A stretch of DNA of 64,000 nucleotides from Phascolomyces articulosus (lineage: Eukaryota; Mucoromycota; Mucoromycetes; Mucorales; Lichtheimiaceae), in NCBI GenBank assembly GCA_025677815.1, contig JAIXMP010000039.1, positions 186,001 to 250,000 on the forward strand, in the 5' to 3' direction. Below the pieces are notes generated by a model that was not told the origin of the DNA, did not search any database, and worked only from the letters and a program-made list of their open reading frames with translations. A program made the position numbers and the translations under genes. Position 1 is the stretch's first letter, and each line of letters begins with the position of its first letter. Below are positions 49,331-63,089 of the stretch, piece after piece.

Positions 49331-52300
49331 ATGTCCTATCTATCGGCCGAAAAGGCAGAAACTGAGCTCACTCAGAGCATCAAGAAAGCTACTAGCATTG
49401 AGGAAACTGCTCCAAAGCAAAAGCATGTTAGAAGTATGAGCATTGGAAATTCTGGAAAAAAGAAAAAAAAAGGGGAAGATTGTAAAGCAACTGGTTTTTA
49501 ATTGACATCCTTCATCTCGTACTTTTTTTAGAATGTATTGTGTATACATGGGATCATCGCACTTCGGCTGTCGTTTGGAATATTCTTAAAGTTCAACCAT
49601 TACTTTCGGACGAAGTTCAAACTTTCAAAGCACTCATTACCGTCCACAAGATCATCAAGGATGGTCATCCTAATGTAACGTGTATTTTTTTTTCTCTTTT
49701 AGCTTTGTTTGTTTTATATATATAAATAAATTAGTCGGTATACATTTTATTAATATAAAGTTTATATACATATAACAGGTTATTAAAGACGCACTTCGTG
49801 AAACAGGTTGGCTCGAAGCTTGTGCTCGTAGTGTGATGGCTGATGGTGTACGTGGATATGGCACGTTAATTCGTAATTATGTCGATTTATTGTCACACAA
49901 ACTTTCGTATCATCGCAACCATCCTGAGTTTAATGGTAGCTTTGGTTATGAGGAGTATATTAGTTTGAAGAATATTGATGATCCAAATGAAGGGTATGTT
50001 TCATTTTTATGTTTCCATGGATGGTTTGCGTGGGTATACAATGTGTTACTCGAATTATAACGTTTCCAATCTTTTGATAAAAATAGTTTCGAAACCATTA
50101 ATGATTTGATGCAACTGCAAGACCATATTGATCGATTCCAAAAGGTTGTGTTTAACAGTTTCCATATGGCTACCAATAATGAATGTCGTATTGCTTCATT
50201 GGTTCCACTTGTTGAAGAAAGTTATGGTATCTATATCTTTATTACCAGCATGTTACGCGCCATGCATAAACGTAAGTTGTAACTTTTATTTCATGGGGAT
50301 AGATTTGTAATATAAAAAAGGTGTTTCTGAAACAAAAAGGTCTTTTTTTTTAAAAAAAAATACAGGTACGGGTGCAACCGATGCTTTAGCACCTTTGCGT
50401 CAACGTTACAATGGTCAACATTATAATTTACTCAAATTCTATTATGAATGTTCAAATCTTAAATATCTTACGAGTTTAATCGATGTACCCAAACTTCCCA
50501 ACGATCCACCTTCGTTGATTGAAGCCAGTACACCTAAACTCCCCAAACGACCTACTACTGCAGAATCCACACCACCTGCTCAGCCCTCACCTGAACCTGT
50601 TGTCGATTTCTGGTCGGAACAACAAGCAAAACAACAGCGTGAATATGAAGAAGAGCAAAAACGATTGGCACAACAACGTGCTGAGGAACAAGAACGTATG
50701 AAACAATTGCAACTTCAACAGCAACGTGAATTTGAGGAACAACAACGATTATTGGCTGAACGTGAACGACAACAACAAGAAGAATTATTGCGCCAACAAA
50801 TGCAAAATCATCAAGCAGGAAGGATCAATGATTTGGAAATGCAATTATTGAACTATCGTAACCAACTGGAACGTGATCAAATGCTTTTGGAACAGTATGA
50901 TCGTGTAAGCGGGCTATTCTTTTGATATATGCTTCTTATGCAAAGAACTTTTGGGAAAAAAAGATAAGAGGATGGGAATATCTGATTTGCACATTGTTTT
51001 AGGGGGAGAGGGGGAAGAATAAAAAAAAACTGATGATTTCATATTTATATTGGGGGGATGGGTCACATATAGCGCGTGAAAGCTTTGGAACAAGAATTAC
51101 AACAAGTCAATCTTCATGTTCAACAACGTGATGCATCCAAAGATGAGCTTATTCGATCATTACAAAGTAAGAGAAAAGGGTTTACTGAGTTTATTATATA
51201 TTCGTCTATGGATGTGGAAAGTATTAATCTGGTTTCTGGGGATATATAATAGACGAGATCCAAATGTGGAAGAACAAGTATGAAGCTCTTGCCAAATTAT
51301 ATAGTCAACTTCGTAAGGAACATATTGATCTTTTGAACAAGTATAAACAACTTCAAGTTCGTGCCAATTCTGCAAATGAGGCTTCCGAAAAATTGGAACG
51401 TATGCAAGCTGATATGCGTGCCAAGAATGTGGAATTGGCGGATTTGATTCGTGAACGTGATCGTGCACGCAATGAATTGGCAAGACTTCAAGGAGTAAGT
51501 AATGAATATAATAATAGCGAAGGAAATATAGTTATTGGCTTTTTTTTAGAATTAATAAAAACTAACACGCTAAACCCTATTTGAAATATTTAGAATCAAC
51601 GTGATGATATTGAACGTCTTCAACGTGAATTGGATGAAGCACGTAATCACGCTCAAAATGCTGGCAAGTCCAAGGGTGCTGAAGTCAGTGCCTTGTTAAC
51701 CAAATTTAACCGTGAAAAGGCTGAATTGGAAGCAAGTCTTGCAGAAAAACAAGCTATTATTGATGAATTCTTGCGACAAATGGAAGACCAACAAGGCGAC
51801 GCTGATCGTATTCGTCAGGTATTAGAGTAAACTGAGAAAAAAATAGACAGACAGGAGGGCAAAGTTATTATATGGAGTATTGATGAAAGATGTGGTTCTA
51901 TCGTTTAGGAAAAAGACGAAGAGATTGCTGTGTTGCAAGCTGGTATGGATGAAGTCTTGGCTCAGCTTGCTGAATTACAAGGAGTAAGTATATACTGAAA
52001 AATAAGGCCCATCCATCATAATAATATATTTCTATGAGAAAAAAAATCTAACATGTTCGGGGGGTTATCAACTCTAGAATGACAGACAAGCAGATCTGCA
52101 AGAAGACCTTGATCGCTTGGAATCACAACATGCCGATAAACTTAACCAAATTTTGGATAGTATTTTGAACACTTGTGTCCAAAAAGTCAGTGATGGTGTA
52201 TACGAACTCGAAAACCCTGGTCAACACGGTAACGAAAACGCCACTCCTGAATTGACCTTGTCAATGATTGAAAGAGCAAGCATCATGTCTGTTGAATTCA

Positions 52301-53478
52301 TGTCTGCCTTCAGCAAATTCTTGGATGGCAGCGATTCTGGTGATCACACAGAAACAATTACCCGTGCGCTTGAATTTGCTGATACCATTGTGGATGTTCT
52401 TTTGCATGCAAAGGGTATTACTCGTCTTGTTCTTAACGACGATGATATTGATGAAATTATTCGCATGGCACGTGAATCTGCCGAAGCTGTCATTCAATAC
52501 TTTAGCAGTGTCATGTCCAACTATCTTAAAATGCTTCCACTTGCACAGCGACCGGGCGTTCTTATCCAAGGCAGCAACCGCGTCCAAGAAGCGTTGACTA
52601 CCTTATCACTCAAGACCGAAGATTTGATCTTTTCGGGTGCTACAGATATTAACAAGTTGGCCGAAGGAGAAATTGGTGATTTGGTTGAACAAGAAATGTC
52701 GAATGCTGCACGTGCCATTGAAGAAGCCACAGCCAAGATTCAAGCATTGATGCAACGACCCAGCAACCCGGAGTTCTCTGCTACTGATCTACAGGTACAC
52801 AAGCTCCTCCTGAACTCTGTATTGGCATTGACCAATGCTATTGCCAACTTGATCAAATGTGCTACTGCCTCTCAACAAGAAATTGTGGCTCAAGGTCGTG
52901 GTACTTCCTCCAAAGCCGCCTTTTACAAGAAACACAATCGTTGGACCGAAGGGCTTATTTCTGCTGCAAAGGCTGTAGCTGTAGCTACCAATTTGTTGGT
53001 AGAAGCAGCCGATGGTGTTATTAGCAAAACCCATTCATTGGAACAATTGATTGTAGCATCCAATGAAGTGAGTGCTGCCACTGCTCAATTAGTAGCTGCT
53101 TCCCGTGTCAAGTCTACCTTCATGTCACGTACACAAGAACGTCTGGAAATTGCTGCCAAGGCTGTCAAGGATGCTGCTGCAGAACTTGTCAAGCAGGTTC
53201 GTAACTTGGTAGCTCAAAAGGCTGAAAATGATGGTTTGAATATCGATTTCAACAAGTTGTCAGTACATGAATTCAAGAAAAGAGAAATGGAGCAACAAGT
53301 CAAGATCTTAAAGTTAGATGCTGAATTGACGAATGCTCGTCGTATTTTGGCAGAAATGCGACGAAGTGGATACCATACTGGTAAGTTGATTAAATGATTG
53401 GATTATTCAAGCTGTTATTATGGGTTATTGGTTTATAATATTAACAACTTTTTCAATTTTGCAGAAGAAACTGATTAA
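49331..53478 (+). CDS. SLA2: Endocytic adaptor SLA2/HIP1R (ANTH, coiled coil, I/LWEQ)
   Basis: Eleven exons (49331-49433, 49532-49674, 49779-49993, 50087-50271, 50366-50904, 51073-51166, 51253-51494, 51594-51818, 51909-51983, 52078-53380, 53465-53478) encode 1045 residues, the expected size. The ANTH domain (about 1-280) contains KHVRKCIVYTWDHRTS and VQTFKALITVHKIIKDGHP, the lipid-binding region. A Pro-rich linker precedes a Gln/Glu-rich coiled coil (about 345-640). The C-terminal talin-like I/LWEQ actin-binding module spans about 800-1040 and ends with the latch helix (HEFKKREMEQQVKILKLDAE). SLA2/HIP1R is known to couple clathrin-coated pits to actin during endocytosis. The last exon encodes only four residues plus stop. 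Several introns fall in phase 0 within the coiled coil. Confidence 0.96.
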
Positions 53479-55208
53479 AAAAATACGCACACAAACATAC
53501 TCATTTGCTCAACTCTACCACCCAATAATAAAATATGGAATTTCATGCTTTACTACTCACTGCTAGATTATTTATATCCTCCTATTCTTTGTTGCGTTAT
53601 TTATCGCCATCCATTCCAGGACAAACAAAAAAAAAACATAACTTTCTTCTTTGTAAACTTATTCAAAAATTACAAATCAATATCATATCACTTTTTTTTG
53701 TTTCCATAACTATATAAACTTTTTTGTTATTTGTGTTGGAAACATGTTTGATATAGTGACATGGTCGCCATTGTGTCACTTGTGGCAACGTATTATTTCT
53801 TATGGAATTTCAAATATGTTGGGTATAATATAGTATCATAACGGACCTAGTACTTGAATTCAATATACAAAAGCAAAAGATATGAACAGTGAGAAACTAT
53901 AACTATCATTGACGGAATAATCATATTTATTTTGACAGCGTCAGTACGTATGATAGCTAGTAGATAGATCATACCCGAACCATAGACTCTAGCAGATATT
54001 CATATTCACCACACTCCCTATATGTAAAAAATAATATAAACATTTCGATTGTATATAAACTAAATAGGCCTATATTCAGTTTTATTTTTAACCCTACATT
54101 GATTCTCGAAATACTACTCTCAATCGTTTATTTTCCATCATTGATCTCTTTTATTTATCTCACAACAATGCCATCAAATATATCTTACCTAGTGTGTTGT
54201 ATGAATAAATAATAGCAATAATAGCAGAAGTAATAGTTACCATAACTATTATTGAATAGAGAAATTATAAGTGAAAATGGAAGATACAGGAACCAACAAC
54301 AAATGATTCATTTTTGTTAGGATGTTAGAAGACCCTCAAGAGAACTTTAATCTTTGTACATCTATTGCAGAAACGATTTATTTTTATACAAGAGCCCAAT
54401 TAACAAAGGATCCTCAGAATTGTTTATGCGAATACATTGTAAGGGATGGGAGATGATTATGGAGAAGAGCAAGTTGATATAACTACAGCACAGCCATACC
54501 TTGCTATGACAATTCATCTGCGCCATACGCGACTCAGGTATCAGCTAAAATGAACTCTAAATAACTACTTGCGGCTTGCAAAATTTGATCTTACTTCGCC
54601 ATGGTGATATTTAGAAGAGTATGGAAAGAACTGTTTTATAGCATAATATCGGATGCCTTATCAAACATTATTAAAAAAATAAACACGACGAAAAAGATAT
54701 TAGTTTCTTTATTTTCGAGTATGCTAAAATGGAATTGAACAATGTTGGGAAAAAAGTTAAAGAAATTATTGAAGGAAAACAATTTTCTTCTCGTATCATA
54801 TGTAAATTATGTTCTAAATCATAAGGGAGAGAACTTTTTTCAATACGAAAACTGTTGTACTGCTCTTATTCAATTTTCAAATACCATACTAACACCAACA
54901 CTCTTTCAATATTGTATTACTAAACAGATTATATGAATCATTCTCTATTAGACTTTAACCCAAGTATAGTACTCTTTTTATTATTGATACTTGTGTATAT
55001 TGGCTCAAACTCCTAATACCACGTTTAACATCACATATTTCGAGTCATCTTTGTAGCAGAGGAATCTATTAAGAACTGTATTAACTCATTCAAAAAGAGA
55101 ACGAGTTCATTAAACTTGCCTATATATCATACATCATTGTTTATGATGAGTTATTCTTGTTATATTAGGGACGCTTATACACTTCATCCCAATTTTTAAC
55201 ATTCATAT
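53479..55208. other. Gene-free spacer between SLA2 and RFX-like genes
   Basis: 1.7 kb between convergent genes. AT-rich with no recognisable repeat family; the plus-strand frame at 54742-54936 has no domain and no splice context. It must contain the 3' ends of both flanking genes. Confidence 0.55.
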
Positions 55209-57589
55209 TTAAAAACAAAGCAAATAGTTACCAAGATGTTTTGTTTTTGTTAGTGTCACTTCTTCTAAGATTCGAGTTGTATAAAATGTCCATATTAATA
55301 TAAATCGATCTCCACAGAAGCGATAAAATTCAACGTCCTCTCTCTCCTAATAAATTTCAACATTTAGCAAGGAATCATTTTGTGGATTAAATAGCTATTC
55401 AATTGTTTTATATGTAATAAATAACTACCTGATATAACAAAATATGAGAGTTAGTGATAAGAAAAAAAAAACTTACCGATGATACTTTGGAATCCATATA
55501 ATCCTCAATCCTGACTTCCATTTGTGATATCCATTGCTGAAGACCAGCTTTATCGGAATAATGCAATAATAAGTTACCAACTTCGTCAATTACTATAAAA
55601 GTGACAATAATATGTTAATGTTTTTACAATATTCTTATTACTATATAAATACCATATGTACTACTGATTAAGATCAACAAATATACACTCACAAATGGCT
55701 TTTATTTGAGCGCGGCCACACTCATTAGTTCTATATCGAGATGCATGATCAATAATAAAAGAAATATCTGTATTTTTCCAAAAAGCTTGAATATATTTTA
55801 GAAAATCCTCATCTTGATCCAAGGAGGTTGCAGCCAGCTCGGCCAATTGGGTCAATTTAATATGTCGATACATCGCAGATGCAAAATCACGAGCAACTTG
55901 TAAAAAAAAAACCATAAGGTAGATATAATATATTATGCAACAGGAGTAAATTAGAATAGTACTCTTGATATGTATCAAAATAATGGTGCATTATAATATG
56001 TACTACCTTCTGTTTTTCTATTCCGTAATGAAATTGGATATCCTTCAAGAGCCTTATCCAAATAAATGTTTAATTGTTTTGTATAAGTTTCCAATGCTGA
56101 AATCAATCCACCGTTTGTTATTGGTGAATGAGACATAGTAGAATACATGCTTGCAGTAATGGTCTATTTTTATTATTTAATTAACATTTAGCTTTCTTAT
56201 CTTTCTATACATGAGTATATTAAATGATAATAGTAAACAAAACAAAAAGATGCTACGAACCTCATAGAATGATGAATCCCATTGACAGATCGACTCAGTA
56301 ATTTCCTGCGTTTGGCCATGGATTAATTCTCCAAATTCTTTGAGTAATCCTCGATGGAAACTCACTATGCATTTTTCAATCTATTATCCAGCACAAGATA
56401 TAATAGTAAATTTTAATATATATTAAAGTGTATTTGATAATATTAATATATCGGTTTAGGAAAAAAAAAGAAATATTACAGCATGAAATTGCTCCATCTG
56501 TAAAAGGTGTAACATATCATCACAATACCGTTCATAAGAACGGAAAAACGTGGCCGTTGTTGCTCTATCATTTTGGATAATAGGAATTACAGTTTTGGCC
56601 GTTGTGTTACATTCAGTTTCCATTGCCAGTGATGATTGTTGATTTGCATTATTAGAAACTGCGGGAGAACGAGGAGAAGATGATGGTACTAACGGTGGCA
56701 CCTGAAGTGTTTCATCTGACCCGTTTCTAATATAAGAAGGTGATGTTATAATATTGTTGTTTTTTACATCAGGGTAATCTTGGGTGCCTGTATATTCTAA
56801 AGACGAAGCCGTTCGAATGGTCATTGATAATGAGGATGATGGAGCTAAGGATACATGCGGAAAGCTATATAGGGTGGATTCGTCGTTTCTACTTTATTTA
56901 CGTTGAAAACAAGAAATTAACGACTTATCATAACAACATTAAAAACAAGACGTATGCAAGTTTTCAAACCTGTTATCGATAGTACCGTTACAGAGAAAAT
57001 CAATCTCTTGGGATGATGTCATTTTTACATTATGATTAGCATTATTTGGTGACAATAATCTATTATTGCTATTATTGTTTTTGACATTGATTGATCCGAA
57101 ACTGCTACCAGTAGAATTGGTGCCAAAAGATGCAGTTATACTATCGAAGGACGAAAAAGGATGAGGTTGTCTCTGTCGTCGAACAATATTATGATAGTAT
57201 TGTATTGTTCTTCGATTACAGTTTTTTGGATTAGGGAAGCTGTTGGGAAATTCTTTAAGGATTGCTGGACCGAAACTGTTTTTAGCAACGGGTGTTACGC
57301 TTTCTGATAGACAACTTGAACAGTAGTCCTCATACGTTTCAGAAAATGGTGTATCGTAACCTGGCATAGTTTCAAGATTTTGACGGATCCTGTATTTAGT
57401 TTCATGGTATTTTTGTGGTCAGTATATACTGTTACTATAATGAACCCATCTTTTTTATTCAAATAAAATAAATGCAGGCTGTATCACGTAAAGAATGTAA
57501 TAATGCTATCCTTAAACTATTACATACCAATTGTGGACAAACTGGATGTCATTGTCAGTTATACACCGCCTTAAATTTTGATGTGCCAT
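55209..57589 (-). CDS. Divergent RFX-family transcription factor
   Basis: Eight minus-strand exons (57589-57528, 57389-56970, 56888-56480, 56380-56261, 56163-56007, 55896-55693, 55592-55477, 55346-55209) encode 541 residues. Residues 15-92 match the RFX winged-helix domain (FVHNWIRQNLE, PFSETYEDYC, NSFGPAILKEFPN). However, the usual recognition run RTRRLGTRGNSKYHY is replaced by NPKNCNRRTIQYYHN. The middle is Ser/Asn-rich. The C-terminal half keeps the RFX B/C/dimerisation signature: YLDKALEGYPISLRNRKTEV, ARDFASAMYRHIKLTQLAEL, WKNTDISFIIDHASRY, and finally RFILIWTFYTTRILEEVTL. The last exon was placed by the match of this segment; the stop at 55209 may instead be preceded by a further intron near 55230. 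RFX proteins regulate cell-cycle, DNA-damage or ciliary genes in different lineages. Confidence 0.82.
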
Positions 57590-59382
57590 TATCGTTATTA
57601 TAATCGTCAATAAAAAATAAGGCAAAGAAAAGAAAAGTAAAGAGGTGAATAAAAAAAAAGAGAGGTTCGAAATCACTGCTTTTTTATATGCAAATTCTTT
57701 TATTTATTTATGTATTATTTAGATCATTTATATAAAAAAGTTGTCGTGCGTATTTTGTATGGGTATATATATCTACAACATAAAGAAAGTTCCCATATTA
57801 GTTTTATCATATGTAATTCTTTATTTTGCCATAAAAATCTTGATTTATTCCCTATATGTGTACTTGTGATAATCATTATACTTATTCGATAATTTTAACA
57901 ATAATATATTGTTGTCAGCATTACCTGAAAGAAAACAGTAACAAATGACAACCAAAATCTTCCTTTTTTTTTTTAGATATTGAGGGTGAAACAGGGAATC
58001 AACAAAAATTAACCATTTAACACCTGCGCGACGAGTACTAAGCGTTACATAGTAAAAACAGCATGAGTTGTAGGATAGCCTAACAGAATATCCAGCTATT
58101 GCAAAGGATTTCTTTCATATGCTATAATTCAATGGTACATCTGAAAATAGTTTTTCTAACTTGATGTAGCTTTTATAATATTTATCAATTAGTTTATTGG
58201 TTTAGTGTGGTACAAGTGGAGAATGAACTTGTGAGCATCTTGAATGAATATTCATTTTAATGAAAAGTTTATGTAGTAAATAAATGCAAGTTAATTCATT
58301 TGACTAAAAGCAATTATGTCAAGAAGTCAATCGGGTAGGGGTAATTTGGTAGATCAAAATGCTACACTCATTGATTTATATAAAATCTCACAATGATGCT
58401 CACACATGCATGTGCTGGCCATACATAATATTATTTCTTTATAACTGTGGTCAGTCAGCCAATCTGTTTTGAGCAGTCCTATATTTCATACAACCTTTTA
58501 ACCACGTTAATCTGAGTATACCCATTACTTGAAGCGTTAATACCATAATATACCAGATGTTTTAGTAAGAATATCGATTAAATCATTGGTCGGTTGGATC
58601 AGCGAAAAACATGTTTGATCCATTGATCCAGTAATAAATTCATATTTTAAGACGGCGTCCCTATTTTTTTCTTTTGTTTCTTTTCCCTTGGCACAAATAA
58701 TGACATCGTTTTTAATTTACCATTTTCGGAATTTTGCTTAATGGTATAATGAAAAGACACCTACACCTACATTATTTTCTGTTATAAACAGATATACCAT
58801 CGTAAAATTAACTCGCCCTATGAATCATAATATAATGCTGTAAAGTGAAGATTGTGTGATCGACAAGATAAAATAAAAAACCATTCTTTGTTATGGTTGA
58901 GATAAAATCTAACTTCAGCGGTCCGTTCCGATCATATAAAAAGTTTGAGTTGAAAACAGTTTCACACGGTTCCCATTATGGACAATTTATGTTGTAAAAG
59001 GTCACTTTTAAAGTTTTGTTTGTATCGCATAGCAGAAACTATATCTACTAGATGGGATAGAAATTATCACCTATTACCAATATATGAAAAATAATTCTTA
59101 CGGTAAGGTTAAACAAATATTATAGACCAGTGAAAATGAGGGAACTAATTCAAAACAAATATAAAGATGTTAATAAGCTGCTGCTACTGAGTATGGTGGC
59201 TGTTTTATACAGCTGGGTTTGGTTTTTTTTTTTTTCATCGTTATTTGACCTGCACTAGAGCGGTAGGCCGGAAAAAAGAATTGACAAGTTCTTTTTCACT
59301 TCAAGTTGTTATTATTTTTTTCTCTTTCTTTCGCTTTTCCAATCTTCTTCCTGCAAATTCTATACCCTTTTATATAACTCTC
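57590..59382. other. Divergent intergenic region, RFX and amino acid permease
   Basis: 1.8 kb separating two divergently transcribed genes. AT-rich without a gene; the frame at 57710-57892 is low complexity. The right end has a T-run (59224-59235) and a pyrimidine tract (about 59316-59340) ahead of the permease start. Confidence 0.55.
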
Positions 59383-62300
59383 ATGTCTGAGAAAATAACG
59401 AGCCTTGAAGAAGGCATCAAAGAACCTTATTACGCTGAATCGGGCATTAATAATGGCGAGAAACATGAAGAAACATTCGAACCAACCTCTATGTCCCAAC
59501 ATAGTGTTGAAGACGATAGAAACCTCCAAGGAACAAAGCGAGGGTTAAGTGCACGTCATATTCAAATGATTTCATTAGGTGGCTGTATCGGGTAAATATC
59601 AACAACTAATACATATTTTTTCACAACGCACGATAAAAAATAATAATAAACCCCACTGTCATAATCATTATTGATATTTATAAAAAAAACAATTTACTAA
59701 TACACACAAAAAAAAACTTCTTAGTACTGGGCTGTTTCTGAATTCGGGTCAAAATATCGCTATTGTAAGAAAAATAGAACGAATACAAAAAAGAAATACA
59801 TAATTTATATTATCATCATTGACCATTGTTACTTATTATTTCATATATTCTAAATTCATGGTATCTATATAGGGTGGTCCCGCTGGTGCATTAATTGGTT
59901 ATTGCGTTGTTGGCATTATGGTAAAATCCTAGATACATATATTTTGAAATGTAACATATTTATAAATAGTTATAGATGACTTAATGGTATTTAATATAGG
60001 TTTATTGTGTTATGACTTGTTTGGGTGAAATGGCTACATTTTTACCAGGTAACCATTTTTCAAAATCATAAATATTCTCGAAAAAAAAATAGAGTACTTA
60101 TAACAATAAAAAAAACTAATGATGCAATCACTTTTCTTCCCCCAAAAAATAGTATCTGGATCATTTAACCATTATGCATCACGTTTCATCGATCCCTCGT
60201 TAGGTTTTGCTTTAGGTTGGAATTATTGGTAATATACTTATTTATTATTTTCCTATCTGCAAGTTTATATTATATTTTCTCTCACGCTAACGAAACAATA
60301 TATTTTTTAATACTTCTTCAGGTTTTCGGTGAGTTTTTTTTTCTCTATTATAGACATGTGCATAAATCAAAACATACCTGCATGCGTATTTCTTGAAATA
60401 GATTCGATATTGTATTGACTTATTTTTAAAATTTATTTGAAAACGTTTATTACTCTTTTTACTTTGGAATCAATAGTGGGTATGTATATTAATTAGGAAT
60501 AGTCAAAGTTTTTTTTTTTTTTATATTTGGACATGTACTGACTCATCATTTTAAAACCATTCGGTGTTATGTTTTTTTACACGAATGCAGGCCGTTACTA
60601 TTGCTACAGGTGATTATTACTATTTTTTCGCACTTTTCCATTACAAATACAAGGAGATAAAGGGGTTTCTAATTAAATCTACAATTTTATTATCTTTTTC
60701 CTTCATTGTCTATAGAACTTTCCGCAGCAGCAACAATTATTAACTGGTGGAAGCCTGTTATGCCTGATGCTGCATGGTCGGCTATTTTCTTAGTGCTTAT
60801 CATCTCGATCAACATGGTCGGAGTGCGGTAAGTTTTTTTCTCTATTCTCAAGAGAAGCGTGCGAATCTGGTATATTTGAGAAAAAACCAGAATATTGGAT
60901 ACAAATATTCACAACAAAAATGAATCAATTAGACTTTATGGTGAACTTGAATATTGGTTCGCTCTCATCAAGATCCTTATTGTCATTGTATTTATTATTA
61001 TTGGTAAGTGACAAATAGAAGGAATTCTTGTTGAATGTTTTACTATAACCTAAAATCTAATATATAAATCTCTCTTGGATATAGCTATTTGTGTATCTAC
61101 TGGTGGCCTCGGTGGTGAAGTTATTGGATTCAAGTATTGGCATGATCCTGGTGCCTTTGCTGGTAACGGTGTAGGTACTGTCAGTGTCCTTCTTACCGCA
61201 GGTTTCTCTTTCCAAGGCACAGAAATTGGTAATGTTTATTAGATCATATTTTTTTTTTATTTGAGAATGGTTATATTCGACACTCAATTATATATTGCAA
61301 TATTAACGTTTTCACCATCATTTTTTATAAACAGTGGGTATTACTGCTGGTGAAGCAAAGAATCCAACCAAAACTGTCCCACGAGCTATTCGTAACACTT
61401 TCTGGCGTATTATCTTTTTCTACATTGTCACTATTTTCTTGCTCGGTATCACTATACCAAGTAACAATCCTAATTTATTAAGCGATGATGATAGTGCAGC
61501 AACAGCTTCATTTACCTTGGTCTTCGAAAAAGGTGGTATTGATGCAGGTGCACATGTTATTAATGCTATTATTCTTGTTAGGTAAACACAGAAAGTAAAT
61601 CATAAATATAGAGATCAAGATCTTGAATTAATCATTTTGATCATCCAAAATAATGAATATATTATATAATAGTGTCTTATCAGCTGCCAATTCCGGATTA
61701 TACACTTGCTCACGTACGTTGCTAGGTCTTGGCCATGATGGCAACGCTCCCTCCATCCTTTCACGTACCAATCGCTATGGTTCCCCTTATTGGTAGGCTT
61801 TTTTTTTTTTTTTTTTTTTTTGAAAAATATACAATTTTTAAAATTTTTCGCAGAATCTAAGTCGTCAATGTATGTTCTTTAGGGCTGTATTGTTATCTTC
61901 TATTGTTGGTTTTGCATGTGTGTTTGCATCCATCTACAGTGCCACCGAAGCTTTTAACTGGTTTTTGAGTATTACATCTGTGACCGGTTTCATTAGTTGG
62001 TGGGGTATTGCATTTGTTCATATCCGTTTCCGACGTGCATATAAGAAACAAGGACGTAATCTAGATGACCTTCCATACAAGGCCTTCCTCTATCCCATTT
62101 CACCTATTTTTGCATGTGTATTATGTATTTTGATTATTTTGGGTCAAGGTTATACTGCATTTACCCCTACATTTGATGGCGTTCTGTTTGTTACAAACTA
62201 TATTGGTATTGTGCCTGCCATTGTATGTTATGTTCTTTACAAGCTTATTCGAAAGACGCGTGTTGTCCCCTTAGATGAAGTTGGTAAGTAATAATTATAC

Positions 62301-62477
62301 CTTAAGATTATGAGATTGTTCTATTTATACGTAGAAAAAAAAAAGTAAACTAATTGTGTTATATATCAATTTGTAGATTTCGATACTGGTCGTGTCACTC
62401 GATTCGATATGGAACAAGATGAAGCCGCAGAAGGAGAGTCCAAGTGGTATCGCAAATTATTCCACATTATAGCATAA
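59383..62477 (+). CDS. Amino acid permease (APC/YAT family)
   Basis: Fifteen exons (59383-59591, 59725-59764, 59873-59920, 60000-60048, 60153-60228, 60322-60328, 60477-60479, 60591-60609, 60716-60827, 60933-61003, 61085-61228, 61335-61581, 61673-61792, 61883-62283, 62377-62477) encode 548 residues. A soluble acidic N-terminus precedes [26 protein letters not shown], the APC substrate-binding helix 1. Further family marks are [18 protein letters not shown] then [27 protein letters not shown] with [11 protein letters not shown], and [17 protein letters not shown]. Twelve membrane helices are expected. It should import amino acids across the plasma membrane by proton symport, specificity unknown. 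Exons of 7, 3 and 19 nt lie in a row; the 3-nt exon (TGG) restores the conserved W-N-Y-X3-W-X6-E-L spacing. Confidence 0.92.
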
Positions 62478-63089
62478 TTTATTGATATTTTTTACGTATT
62501 TTTTTCTGTATTCTTATTTTTCTTTTGTACTTTTATAACTATAAACGTGTTGTATAATATATATTTGTATGTTCATCTAAAAAATATTAAAAATATATAT
62601 AAAAAAAAAACAATTTCTGATACCATATATATATATAATACAAGAAGTTATTATGAGGTACTTTGTTTTTTAGAGATATTTTGGAGCATCATAAAACACT
62701 AAGTGTCTGTGGTAATACATATTTTTTTCCCTATTACAACCCTCATTATGTATATTGATCTGCTGGAACGAAGTTGCGTATTATCGATTCAGTTCTATTC
62801 TTATTCAGTGCTTATGGACTTACGTTACTCTTATATAATGAAAAAAAGACAGCATAGACAAAAGTATAGAAATAGTTAACTCGCCTGCACATTATTATTA
62901 TTTTGACACTATATAGCTTGTTCTATCAGCAACACGAAAAAAAACCATGATTTTACAGAATATGTACTATTAGAAAGTGCATTAAAGGTTCGCCAGCGAA
63001 TAAAATTCCACACTGACTAGCTAGTTGAACTTCAATTTTATTGGGGGACACAGTGTATCCCTGATACAGCCTCTTCCTTTGCTTCAAAA
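62478..63089. other. Spacer between permease and eL42 genes
   Basis: 612 bases: T/A-rich permease 3' region with TA repeats (62620-62637), then the short promoter and 5' leader of eL42 with a pyrimidine-containing stretch (63069-63086, CCTCTTCCTTTGCTTC). No coding sequence is seen. Confidence 0.55.
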
